64,000 bases of DNA from Acanthaster planci. Taxonomy: Eukaryota > Echinodermata > Asteroidea > Valvatida > Acanthasteridae. The stretch spans positions 130,765 through 194,764 of the forward strand of contig NW_019091720.1 in the NCBI RefSeq assembly GCF_001949145.1, given 5' to 3'. Below are positions 1 to 10,912 of the stretch, one piece after another. The position numbers and the translations under genes were made by a program. Each line of letters begins with the position of its first letter. Position 1 is the first letter of the stretch. The notes under the pieces are model-generated. The model was not told the DNA's origin and searched no databases. It saw nothing but the letters and a program-made list of their open reading frames with translations.

Positions 1-2649
1 GTCCTCTCTGTCATTGAACAGCAGACTTTCTGAATCACAAGGGACATTCGCATTCGCACGGTCTGTCCATGGAAGCAACCGTTCTGGTTTGAATGATCGC
101 GATCGATCACACATGCAACAGCATGCAGTTTCTTATCTGCCCCGATATGTACCTCCCGGCTACGGCTAGAACGCGTCTCCGTGCTCCACGCACATGCATA
201 TGCACATAACTGTATAGCAGAACAGAGGCGTAGACCTACATGTAGCTCTAGCCAACAGATTTGGATGCAGTTTGCTGCTGTCAGGTTAGTCTTGAATTCA
301 AAGTGATGAAGTTGTGCCGTTATTAACAACTGGTGTTCAACGTTCTCTTTGTTTACCGGTAGGTTAATACACCTGGTACCCTGCCACATTTGTGTGGCCT
401 ATTGATCATTGCTGCAAGCGCCTAGATTTCAAGTCTAATAAAAAATCTCCTTTCACGATGTTTCCAACATACGTGCATGTACATGGAGACGGTGTACATG
501 TAAAGTCAACCTGTCTGTACATTGAACGAAGTTGAAAGAGATTGCATTTTTGGAATGTTTGCAGGTGCACAGGCTACATGTATTTCTGAGAAATCAGAAA
601 AATATTTTGAGGGGATTTTAACATAAAAAGTGAATTTCGATTTTCAATTTATTTCCTTGACCCACCCACCCACTATTTCAAAAAAAGGTCGAAATTTAAA
701 AACATTGAAAATTTTGACTGGCCCCTTATGCATCGCTTTTCCAAATTCCCAGTGCTTTTGCTGACACTGGATATTTGTTGAAGCAGTCTTCCAAAAATCA
801 TTGACATATTACTTAATGTACCTGCGACAACTGGGAAGGTTTAAATCTACCCTTGATTTATTGCCTTATTGCACAGAAACCTCAAGACCAAGTCTCAGTG
901 TACTAGATTCCTGTCTGGCCTGCACAAGACCAGGGTATTTTTCCTAGTCTTTGGCATGTATGTATTGTGTGCATGTATGTAAATATTGATTATGTAAATA
1001 AGGCGAATCACGGTTTTGTTAAGTAATCGGTATAAAATGTGTTGATAGGACTTGAATTTGTCAAGTTGTATTTTCACACCAGCAGTTTTTCTGTAACTCT
1101 GAACAAATAATCATCAAATGCATCGTGTAATCACGCAAAAACAAGTTTGAATGATGAATTTGCGATATGATTATCGTAGTAATTTGAAAAGACAAGGACA
1201 AGTTTTAAATTTGTTGGATTACCAGTTTCTTGAATCTTAGCACACTAAACTGGATAAGCTACCAGAGCTTGAGACTCTGAAGTGTAATTTTCAGTATACA
1301 GCCAGAGCGTATGGTATGTGTGATAAAGATGGCCACTGTACATGGAGTTTAAATATGTTGGTTCATTTCCTAGATAAGTGGAAGTACATGCTGCACACGT
1401 AACTTTGTAAAGTCTATTGTTTGTATATTTATTTTTGACTTATTGAATCAAGCATTAGTTTTCAGATTCAAATTCATGAATTTTTATCAACAGTGTAACA
1501 TGCTAAGTCAGCATTAAGTGCATTTTGTTACCTTGTGACATGTAGATATGTCAAAATTCTGTCTATGTATTGTTTGATTTCGAGTATGGAGTACAGGTAC
1601 ATGTATTGGCATAAAGAATCTGGCTGAAATACGACCCGAAGGTCAGCGAGAGTATACTCTCACTAAAGGGCAAGTATACTCCTGTACCCAAGTGTCAATT
1701 ATACACATCCTACTTGTGAATAACAAGAGTAACCGTGCAAATGCACCCTTGTAGTCTTGGATAAGTTTAGGTGTCAAATATGTCCATAGTTACTGTTTCC
1801 CTTATAGTTGTGAACTGCATTGTTTTGGAGTTAAGGTGTGGAGTTATGCATGCTGGCTGCATATTTTTTTTTTGTATTAAACAAAACAAGTGTTTCAGTA
1901 TATCGCTGTTTCACATTACATATTGTCTATAAAAGGTAATTCTACCATAGGAACTCGTAAAATTAAGGAGCCAGGATATTAGTGCCAAATTCCATCCCTT
2001 GAGACAGTTAGAGCACTCTCTGTTGTTCTAAGATTCTGATTATCAAGATGGGGTGGCAATGTATGACTCATTTTGAGTGATAGGTCTGCAACCCATTGAA
2101 TCCCCAAAGGAAAAGCACAGGTAAACAACGCACGACATCATGTTTGAGATCAATTTCAAAAATGTGTCTTTACACACATTGATGGAAATCACCCTTTGCA
2201 TTGCTTTCTTCAAATGACAACTTGCCTGAGAGAATTATTTTACAGGGAGCTTAGTCCAATAAATATTTTTCAACTTTTCAACAATTTCACCAGTTACTCT
2301 ATGGCCAGCTACAAATGTTGGATGGTACCTTTAAGCATATACAAGTACCCACACAATCTCAGGTAGAGTGTGCAGGCTGGTTCTGTCGACACTGCACACA
2401 TAAAAGTGGAACAGATTGAACAAAATAAAGGAAATTGTTGATGTCTTGAAAATAGTACAGCACAGGTTATATAGATAAAATTATTTCAGTAGGAGGGTCA
2501 CAATGACTACCCCAATTCATTAATATTTTGGGAATCTTATAAACCACCAAAAATCAAACTAACAAATACCATGCTACCTATACGCTGTTATCAGGCATGT
2601 CAAATCCATGAACTTTTCAGCTTGCCTGGAATCACACATCAGTAAATAC
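1..2649. other. Non-coding stretch, probably AGA intron
   Basis: No exon, RNA gene or recognisable element was found on either strand. The AGA exon ending at 2650 is followed by a GT donor, and the C-terminal codons expected after it do not appear here, so this stretch is best read as part of an intron leading to exons left of the window. The only structure noted is scattered TACATG words and short poly-T/poly-A runs. Confidence 0.5.
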
Positions 2650-2757
2650 CTTGGAAGGAATCTCATCATGACATCACCATCCCCAGTAGCAACTGCTCCA
2701 CCTATATTGTTATCAACATAGCACCCTGCACCAACAATTGGTGAATCACCGACACGA
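2650..2757 (-). CDS. AGA: Aspartylglucosaminidase (AGA), internal exon with GRVGDSP and ATGDGD motifs
   Basis: This 108-bp exon lies between an acceptor (poly-T then CCAG, ending at 2758) and a donor (AG|GTATTTACT from 2649). With the two bases carried over from exon 3881-4071 it reads [16 protein letters not shown], then [13 protein letters not shown], a close match to animal AGA. AGA is a lysosomal Ntn hydrolase that cleaves the GlcNAc-asparagine bond of N-glycoproteins. The Arg and Asp of RVGD and the Thr-Gly of ATGDGD correspond to substrate-binding and active-site residues known in the family. The exon ends in phase 2 (AG), so the next exon should begin by completing a Ser codon before Tyr-Gln. 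That exon was not found at lower coordinates. Confidence 0.93.
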
Positions 2758-3880
2758 CTGGAAAAAAAAACACATGTACATAGTATGTGGTTTATATGGG
2801 ACATGAGACAAACTGAGGGAAGATGTTACAAGTGACCCACCTTATCCCTAAACCAAAGTAGTATCTAAAAATTTGTCACATTACCTTTCCATAAAAATGC
2901 CAGTTAAAAAGAGAACTGACCATAATTACCCATATATAACAACTGAAGTGGCAGCTTTACCTTGCAGAGCTAAAAAGTCTCTTATTTGAGTACCATTCAG
3001 CTGCAGGATGCTCAGAATGAAAATAAAGAAAAAATGAGGGCAGCAACCAATCTATCACTATATCTCAAAAAGGTGAAAATCAAAATTATCAACGTGACCG
3101 ATATTCAAATATCCTTCTATTGTCACGTCCGATGCAGAAGCCTCATCCAGGGTTTATAAAGGGTGAATTACGCGGGTGACTATCTATCCTGACTGACCAT
3201 CTGTCAGAGCATTGCAATATGTCTCCAGGAATCTAGCAATGTTTTAGGGGGCAGCCTGTCCAATGAGACAATGAATAGGATACCGACAAAAGGAGTTATC
3301 TAAGCACATGATAAATGCAGCCTTTCCTAAAAGCAAAAGCATAGTGGAAGCTGCTGTACAAGCCTGATAATAATAACTCTTGTCGGATTTTTCAACAACT
3401 GGCTGGCCACAACAGAGCAGCATTCCTGACTGCATATGGATCATGCCGAGTTTCTATAATACATGTACAATAACTGGCAGACCATCCTTGGAGAATAAGA
3501 AATTTTTTGTGTTTTTCAAAACAAATCTGGGTGCAGAGATTTCACAGCTTGATTGACGCTGTTTATTTAATGAAATATATGTACTTTTAAGTCAGATATA
3601 TTATGATTATTTGGCAGTCTTGTTTTCGTGCTTTGCGAATTGCATATATTGCTTTTGAAGTCAGTCAGCAATAGCCTTTGAATCCAGACAACAGATGTCT
3701 ATATCTTCTGTCACTGGTGTGTTCACTGTTCATCTATAAAAACACACATCTTAATCTTTCAGTGATTTTAGAGGGTGTGCCTCTAAATGTGATCACCACA
3801 GTATGAACATGAGTATTCTTGAATGCAGTATGAGCTTCACTGTTGAGAAACAATATAGTTCAATTGTATAGTTTACTTAC
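2758..3880 (-). other. AGA intron (1.1 kb)
   Basis: This intron has GT-AG borders in the minus orientation (GTAAGT at 3880-3875 and CAG at 2760-2758). No repeat or RNA gene was recognised in it. Confidence 0.8.
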
Positions 3881-4071
3881 CCTGGTACTTTATGATTAGC
3901 CCCATTTGTAGTTGTACCACCAGCAATGTTGCCATTTTTATCAACGACTATCATTCCGATTGTGTCATGATTGCCTCTGGTTACTTCTTCATTGTAGCGT
4001 GGTCGATGACATGAACTTGAATTAAATGGGTGGTATGGTCCACAGGATTTAGTAGGGTCTGGTTTTACATT
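3881..4071 (-). CDS. AGA: Aspartylglucosaminidase (AGA), catalytic-threonine exon
   Basis: This 191-bp exon begins in phase 0 after TTAG and ends in phase 2 before GTAAGT. It encodes NVKPDPTKSCGPYHPF, then RGNHDTIGMIVVDKNGNIAGG, TTTNGANHKVPG. In AGA the precursor cleaves itself between the Asp and Thr of the HDT motif, and the new N-terminal Thr is the nucleophile of the beta subunit. That HDTIGM motif is intact here, as is the downstream Thr-rich TTTNG loop. The segment just before the cleavage site is the variable linker of the family. Its phase matches both neighbouring exons (17997-18048 upstream, 2650-2757 downstream), so I treat it as functional coding sequence. Confidence 0.95.
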
Positions 4072-4559
4072 CTAAGACAAAAAACCAGTAATAGTAAATA
4101 ATAAGGATTGAACACCTGCATGTGTTTCCAGTAAAGCAACAGATGTGCAGGTACATTTGGAGTTCACATTACATGTGATTTGCCAGTCTCAGATGATCTC
4201 TTTCTGTTTATGTTTTAGACAAAATAAAGAGTTCACCAAAACAGACAATGCTCCAAATAAATTTGAATAAAATATTGCATCACAGCCCGTCACAGCCAAA
4301 ACATTTGATCAATGACAGGGGTTCGTTGTTATTAGATCTTTTGATACTCGATTTACTAAAAAATCAATATTGACTACATTTGATATATCAATAATTCCTG
4401 TGTACAGTAAACTCTCATTAACTCTAAGCTGGATAACTTCAAACTTGCGTAACTTTGAAATAACACTTCATTCTTGAAGAGAATAGCATACTGTGTACAA
4501 CTGTGCATAAATAAATACCTCTGTGAATCAAACTGCCACCATGGTAGGCCTGACTCCAT

Positions 4560-4784
4560 TTTGAATCCAGCTGGTGACAGCATGTTGTGATCTTGGGCAA
4601 GTCACTTTAACTCCCATATGTGCCTCTCTCCACCCAGGAGTAAATGGGTACCTGTGAGGGCAGACATGGTTGCTTGTATATTCCAGACACTGGGCTAGTA
4701 TACTCCCCAGGGAGCTGAGATGGTTTCAGGAATGTTCAGATAATGCATGAGCCCAAGGTGTAGGGATAATGATAATACAGCGCC
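4560..4784 (+). repeat. SINE-like repeat
   Basis: The core reads TGATCTTGGGCAAGTCACTT, followed by a CTCTCTCCACCCAGGAGTAAA block and ATGGGTACCTG. It closes with a GATAATGATAATACAGCGCC tail. This block order is typical of short interspersed elements common in invertebrate genomes. A clear tRNA-like head was not seen, so the copy is probably 5'-truncated. The family name is not recognised. Confidence 0.55.
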
Positions 4785-5064
4785 TCAGACTAGTTTGCTA
4801 GATAGACTGCACTTTACAACTGCTTGTTATAATTATTTTGCTTGACAAATATGAACAGAACTGCTGCCAAAACAGTATGTCCATTTCAAAAGTCCAGCCA
4901 GGAAGTGGAGACGATGAACTCCACTGAATGGTAAGAACGTGGAACACAAGACCCTGTGCTTACACTTTTGTAATGTTTCTGATTTCAGTCACAGACACAA
5001 GTAGCCACTCTGTTGCACTTACAATTTCAAAACAAATGTAATCACCATATAAACTAAAAATACC

Positions 5065-5220
5065 TTCCCCCGGAAGTGATGGTTGAGTCTACTTGCGAAT
5101 GCTAACCTGAATAGCACTACATGTGCATTTTTTTCTCTCACCCCAGTCAGCCATACTCTAAAAACTTGATCAAGTGTGGTGCACCCTCATTTTACCACAA
5201 TGCAATGCGGCATTGCCGCA
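5065..5220 (+). repeat. Fragment of the foldback MITE family
   Basis: The sequence resembles the left arm and centre of the copies at 25731-26060 and 34227-34555: a CTTCCCCC start, a GAGTCTACTTGCGAATG stretch, then TTGATCAAGTGTGGTGCACCC before CACAATGC. The right arm is missing. The match is by eye only. Confidence 0.4.
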
Positions 5221-5802
5221 ATGATCATCTTTCTTGATTTGAAGTCAATTTATTTATTATCATTTTTTTCACCATTCATTGAAATTCACTGAAATTTGAC
5301 ATGATTTTGTGCACATTAAACAAAGCAGTTTAATCTGCTTTATGGAACGCGGTCCCCAAGTGTTAGACTATCATCCGTTACAGCTGTGTTTTTTCATAGC
5401 AACGTCATCTGGTAAACAAAACTTGCAATGATCCCTAATTTGCAAGCAATGTGAGGCGGTGGCGCATGGTCATTGGCTGGGGAGTCTCATGCTATGCCTG
5501 TCAATATGCGATGAGTAGATGTATGTACAGTGGTTGGTGGAAACTTTCGTTCATAAACAATGCATGATAGGCGATGAGTTCATTGCATGTGCTAGTGACA
5601 GCAGCACATTTGCCATTACATGCAGCCTTTTAGACAACAAAAAATCTTGCTTGAGTTTCGCTGTTACTGAGCAGTTTTCCTTACGCTTCTTTGTACTTTT
5701 GGTGTCGAGAACATGCTGTGAAAATTGGGGATTCACCTTTTAGTCCCATTTTGTATAATGTGCCAGTTCTGTGTCCATAGGAGGAGCTGTGCTGCCAATG
5801 AA

Positions 5803-5950
5803 GGTCAATTTACTGGATGTTTACACCCACACAAACGACTGTCTGACGGCTACTCTAATCTGACAGGCAACCTTCACTGAAGCTTGAGTATTCAGCTCAG
5901 GCCTGCAGCCCTGTAAAAGAGAGCCCAGAATTGTGAGGTGTTGCATAATT
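5803..5950 (+). repeat. Arm of a 3.2-kb-spaced inverted repeat (pairs with 9035-9182)
   Basis: The stretch TTTACTGGATGTTTACACCC...ACGACTGTCTG...TCTGACAGGC...GTATTCAGC...CCTGCAGCCCTGTAAAA matches the reverse complement of 9035-9182 at roughly three bases in four by eye. The pair brackets the TTAA-type element end and the hAT element. Confidence 0.6.
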
Positions 5951-6040
5951 TCCTTTGTCCCGGTGAATGCCAGTTGCATCTTTCATACGCAGCTGGATTA
6001 GCGAGCAGCGGTGCTGTGCCACTCATCAATGGGCCCTGGA

Positions 6041-6291
6041 CCACTTTTGTCCAAAGTGCTAATCCGCGGGCGCGCTATGCCTAAAACAGTGGTATCCTCT
6101 GTCAAAACAGTACCAGATTACATTTGAAAAATGAAAGTCGAAAAATGATGGCAGTCCCCAGCAGCAAGTCCTTTGTTCCGAGTACAGTCTTTTGTTACAC
6201 AGACCAGCTCTTTTGTCCGAAACCAGGCACCCTGGCTCTGCATATAAACACACGGTGCCCGAAACCGGGCACCCCAGCGGGAAGTGGTTAA
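6041..6291 (+). mobile_element. TTAA-flanked MITE, copy 1 (probable piggyBac-type)
   Basis: The right ~140 bp match the right end of the element at 24273-24850: CTTTTGTTACA, CTTTTGTCCGA, CATATAAAC and a final AGTGGTTAA. The putative left end CCACTTTTGTCC mirrors the right end GCGGGAAGTGG, but no TTAA precedes it, so the left boundary is uncertain. TTAA target sites and short CC-starting inverted ends suggest a piggyBac-type MITE. No transposase is present. Confidence 0.45.
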
Positions 6292-6468
6292 ATTAATGTT
6301 TCACTCCATATATGAGGCCTATTTGTAGGCTTCAGTTCAATACTTTTAGTTGAGGATCAATGCAGCAAGCCTTTTACGTTCCAGCTTGTTGTGTTTCTTT
6401 TAGTTGGCTTTATGATTTCAATTAATTTTGGTCCCAGGCCTATTATTAAATAGGCTTGGGAGGTTCCA

Positions 6469-7456
6469 NNNNNNNNNNNNNNNNNNNNNNNNNNNNNNNN
6501 NNNNNNNNNNNNNNNNNNNNNNNNNNNNNNNNNNNNNNNNNNNNNNNNNNNNNNNNNNNNNNNNNNNNNNNNNNNNNNNNNNNNNNNNNNNNNNNNNNNN
6601 NNNNNNNNNNNNNNNNNNNNNNNNNNNNNNNNNNNNNNNNNNNNNNNNNNNNNNNNNNNNNNNNNNNNNNNNNNNNNNNNNNNNNNNNNNNNNNNNNNNN
6701 NNNNNNNNNNNNNNNNNNNNNNNNNNNNNNNNNNNNNNNNNNNNNNNNNNNNNNNNNNNNNNNNNNNNNNNNNNNNNNNNNNNNNNNNNNNNNNNNNNNN
6801 NNNNNNNNNNNNNNNNNNNNNNNNNNNNNNNNNNNNNNNNNNNNNNNNNNNNNNNNNNNNNNNNNNNNNNNNNNNNNNNNNNNNNNNNNNNNNNNNNNNN
6901 NNNNNNNNNNNNNNNNNNNNNNNNNNNNNNNNNNNNNNNNNNNNNNNNNNNNNNNNNNNNNNNNNNNNNNNNNNNNNNNNNNNNNNNNNNNNNNNNNNNN
7001 NNNNNNNNNNNNNNNNNNNNNNNNNNNNNNNNNNNNNNNNNNNNNNNNNNNNNNNNNNNNNNNNNNNNNNNNNNNNNNNNNNNNNNNNNNNNNNNNNNNN
7101 NNNNNNNNNNNNNNNNNNNNNNNNNNNNNNNNNNNNNNNNNNNNNNNNNNNNNNNNNNNNNNNNNNNNNNNNNNNNNNNNNNNNNNNNNNNNNNNNNNNN
7201 NNNNNNNNNNNNNNNNNNNNNNNNNNNNNNNNNNNNNNNNNNNNNNNNNNNNNNNNNNNNNNNNNNNNNNNNNNNNNNNNNNNNNNNNNNNNNNNNNNNN
7301 NNNNNNNNNNNNNNNNNNNNNNNNNNNNNNNNNNNNNNNNNNNNNNNNNNNNNNNNNNNNNNNNNNNNNNNNNNNNNNNNNNNNNNNNNNNNNNNNNNNN
7401 NNNNNNNNNNNNNNNNNNNNNNNNNNNNNNNNNNNNNNNNNNNNNNNNNNNNNNNN
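6469..7456. other. Assembly gap (988 N)
   Basis: Run of N inside the hAT element. Any reading frame crossing it is an artefact. Confidence 1.
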
Positions 7457-7957
7457 AAGAAAAAAAACAGAAAAAAATTCTTGTTGACTCCTCAGTTTCC
7501 TTTTTATTAAACAAACAAACAGTCGCCTATGAAGTGCCTGTCAATGCTGTGTGAGTGTCATGTCACTGTTTTCCTTCTTTTATTTGGTAGTGTACAATTA
7601 AAGTAATAGCTGTTATGATGCCCCATGATATTGTATAGATGACCGACCCAGCACACTTGTGAACCCGGCCAGAAGGATCCTGGGTTCGTCTTCTTAGAAA
7701 GTTGATTACATAATCCATGGTACAGGGCCACTGCCAGGCGTCTGCGGCTCAACCGCAGAGGTGCAGCAGATCATATACAATGCTTGTCTGTCAAGTCTCT
7801 TCAGAGGGCGGCCGATCAGTAACAGATGTTTTCTAAATAGGCTGGGGTCTGGTTTTACGTCTGGCCTTCACATAGGTACTCGCTCAGTGGTCAAATTCGG
7901 TACCAGAACCGGTGAAGTGAGGCTTTGGTACTGTGGGCATGGATTCACTAGCCTACT

Positions 7958-8040
7958 GGAACCGCGCTAAGGCTTCGGTACTGCGGGAACCGCGCTAAGG
8001 CTTCGGTACTGCGGGAACCGCGCTAACCGAGGCTTCTGCG
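7958..8040 (+). repeat. 28-bp tandem repeat, three units, in the hAT element
   Basis: The unit GGAACCGCGCTAAGGCTTCG with GTACTGCG occurs twice perfectly and a third time with a small change (CTAACCGAGG). A looser fourth relative (AGGCTTTGGTACTGTGG) precedes it. Confidence 0.85.
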
Positions 8041-9034
8041 GGTACCCGATTCTGGACAATATCGATACCCGGAGCCGGTTCCCGGTTTTGGAACCGGGTA
8101 GAACCGGGTACCCGACGGAACCTCCCAAGCCTATTATTAAAAAAAAATTATAATAAATAATAAAAAAATTGATTAGACATTGATATCATATGCTGGGATA
8201 ACCGGTAACACTGCTGGGCTTGGGAAACCCTTACAGTTGCTTGCAACTGGTTCCAGGCTACTGCAGAGTTTCCTCAATCATACTCTTGAGGCCATTGTGC
8301 CTCTCTGCTCCCATGGAGCTTTTATGAACACATTTACTGATTTTGCTTAGTGTTTTTTATGCACATATGAGTTGTGGGCGCAATTTCATCAGTTCCTTTG
8401 GTTTACCATACTTTGTACATCCTTCAGTCCCCTATTTAGCACCCTTTTATTTTGCTCTGTTATGAGCTTTTTATATGCTCTATTTAGGTGCTTTCTATGT
8501 GTGTTTTTTGGTTTCTGGCGTGACAAGACCTTTTTGTTTGGAGTGACGCATTGAAGATTTTCTGCAGAACAAAATGTCATGGTCATTTGACTATGGCCCA
8601 GGAGTCTTTCATGGAATTATGCTTTCAGGACGACGATATTCAGCATACACTGATAATACTGAAATAAACCTAATCAGCCTGCAAGAAAATGATTTTGTGG
8701 CAGATTACTGCTAGATTTTAAAAAAATGTATTTCAGGATGCCCTGGGAAGGTAAAGGCTGGATCAATTAGATCCATTAAATAATTAGCTAATGAATGTTA
8801 ATTAGGGCAAATTGTACTTGTGAATCGTAAGTCCTAGAGCAATGGGACCAAGACTAAAGTAGACCTACCACTCTTCACATTAAACAATTTTTGTGCACAT
8901 TCCAAAAAGTCACACCTTGAGATTATTTAGATAATCAGCTAGTTAGTCTTAACTGGATAAAATCCACTTTCATGTGTGGTGTTAGGTTTATTGAAGCAAG
9001 GATCAATTGCCCTGTAATTCCATCTCCCTTTAAT

Positions 9035-9182
9035 TACATATATAACACTGCACAATCTGGGTCCATTTTACAAGGTTGCAGGCCTGGCTGAAATACTCAG
9101 GAATCATTAGATTTTGTCTGTCAGGCTAGAGTGGCCACCAGACAGTCCTTCGTGTGGGTGCAAGTGTCCAGTAAATGAAGAT
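9035..9182 (-). repeat. Arm of inverted repeat (pairs with 5803-5950)
   Basis: The reverse complement reads TTTACTGGACACTTGCACCC, GGACTGTCTGG, CCTGAGTATTTCAGC and CCTGCAACCTTGTAAAA, matching the arm at 5803-5950. No gene is visible. Confidence 0.6.
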
Positions 9183-9319
9183 AGGAATTTTTAAAGAATT
9201 TTGAAAACAGAAAAAAATGATAATTATCCCGCCCCAGCATGATCAACATTAATAACTGCCACTAGCAGCAAATGGTTAATGCACGACAATGCCCTTTTTT
9301 GATGCTAAGAGCTCCTAAA

Positions 9320-9949
9320 ATTCTCCCAGATCAGTGGTTACCAGCCAAAGCCTTACACTTGTATACAGATGCAGCAGGTTCCATAGGGTATGGGCCATCC
9401 TAGGTCATAAACGGCTTTATGGTAGATGGCCAGAAAATTGGATTAGCAAAACCATAATGCCGAAAGAGTTTTCCCCTTGTTGGCTGCAATACTGTGGTGC
9501 GGTATTTAGTCGGAGTTGTTAGCAGATGCTGAAAGTAATGTCAATCGTGTGTAAGTTTGTAGTGCAATGCATGCTCCACAACATTGAGTTCAAAGTGGAA
9601 CATTTTTCAGGTTACGAAAACATATCAGAATTGCTTCCTGAGCTCATTTCCCTCCTTGTAGAATCCAGGAAGGACATATACAAGGGTCCACCAGGTACTG
9701 GCAGATTTTCTTTTGCAGTTCAGTTTTAGTCTAATGTTGCCAATTCCCCTAATTATAATTGCATTATCTGTGGCTCATTTACATGAATGTTCACTTGTTC
9801 ATGTAGGTTTAAACCCAACAATTTATACTGCCCATAGTTTCCGTATAGGGGCGGCATGCCATGCATTTTCCCTGGGATACTCAGATGCTCAAATCAGGGA
9901 GAAGGGTAGGTGGCAGTCTGATGCTTTCAAAAAGTACATCCGTATATAG
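9320..9949 (+). pseudogene. DIRS retroelement copy A: RNase H and tyrosine recombinase fragments
   Basis: Read left to right, the translation shows the DIRS RNase H start (LHLYTDAAGSIGYG at about 9350, catalytic Asp present), then after a 1-bp deletion AILGHKRLYGRWPENW, then VCKFVVQCMLHNIEFKVEH. Next comes the recombinase N-terminal piece LPIPLIIIALSVAHLHE fused directly to the C-terminal catalytic block HSFRIGAACHAFSLGYSDAQ...GRWQSDAFKKYIRI. The C-terminal HxxR, the GRW and the nucleophile Tyr are intact. The first catalytic Arg and Lys are lost in an internal deletion near 9800. Encoded activities would be RNase H and strand exchange for element integration. The copy is dead. Confidence 0.85.
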
Positions 9950-10861
9950 CATCTAAGTGTGCGAAATTGGCATCCCTCTTGGTCCCTGCTTTGCTTTCGT
10001 TTAGGTAGCTTGTTCATGTCAATGTGGTGCTCAGCAACGGACAATGCTTGAAGTTCTCTCCTTCAACAATATTTTGCTACTGCTAGCAAAAATGCCATCT
10101 TCATGTTCACATGCATGAGGCCTGGCCGATTGGATTGAAGGTTGGTCTTGTGACGAGCTGAAGAACCAACTCAGGTCCCAAAATTGAATGTAGGTGGTGA
10201 CTGGGTGGACATTCAATGGACATCCCAAATAGATGTCTGAGGGCTAAGTTGTTTGAAACAGCAGAACCATCACCATCCTTTGTGAATTACTGTGATGGCG
10301 AAGTGGTAAGTGCAGATTATTGCAGTTTGTAGGCTTGAATTATAAAAATTAAAGAGAGGCCAGCAACAACAGCTACAGACGGATCCGTTGGAGATGGAGA
10401 TCATTCTGGACACAACATAGCGACATGTTGCAGGCGATTGTTGTAGATCTTGAGGGCAGATGAAAAGCCTCCCTCTTCAAAGCATTGTTGCACTGTTGCT
10501 AGAAGGTCAAGTGTTTTGGGTGAGGGTTGGCAAAGAATGTTAAGTCATTTCAGAGAAATCAGTGGTTGGTGATTCAAGAGTCTGGTCAGCCAAGAAAATC
10601 ATGCCTGGCGTGGCCAGGAGGGAGTGATGAAGACATGACATTGGTCTTCTTTTGTTTGGTTCAGTAGGGACCATAGGATTAGAAATATCAATGTAATGCA
10701 TATGTGAACATTTCGTTCCAATTTATCATTGGAGTGTCTGTTGCCCATGCATGTGGGTGAGAAAGCATGGTGTAGAATAGCAATAGGGGGTGTTTCCGTT
10801 TGACTCAAAAGGTCAATGTGATGTCTGTTGAGAGCAGCGAAGATCACCTGGATCACTTCTT

Positions 10862-10912
10862 GATGAAGGGTCTTGATGAAGGGTCTTGATGAAGGGTCTT
10901 GATGAAGGGGGA
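10862..10912 (+). repeat. 15-bp tandem repeat in DIRS copy C
   Basis: The unit TGATGAAGGGTCTTG is repeated about 3.4 times. In the coding direction it adds repeated HQDPSSRPFIKTL-type peptide between the RNase H tail and the connector, so it is an expansion inside former coding sequence. Confidence 0.9.

Larger units (their letters stand above)
6451..8133 (+). mobile_element. hAT-type DNA transposon copy, internally unresolved
   Basis: The terminal inverted repeats are TAGGCTTGGGAGGTTCC (6451) and its reverse complement (ending 8133). They are flanked on both sides by the identical 8-bp word TTATTAAA (6443-6450 and 8134-8141), the 8-bp target duplication characteristic of hAT elements. Of 1683 bp, 988 are N (6469-7456). 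The visible part has no transposase-like ORF and includes a 28-bp tandem repeat plus runs rich in ACCGGGTA. A second, truncated, reversed copy lies at 49496-50471. Confidence 0.8.

Noticed and set aside
6357-7514. Long ORFs on both strands over 6357-7514, 24130-24815 and 49413-50566
   Set aside because: They exist only because runs of N were read through. No real residues support them.
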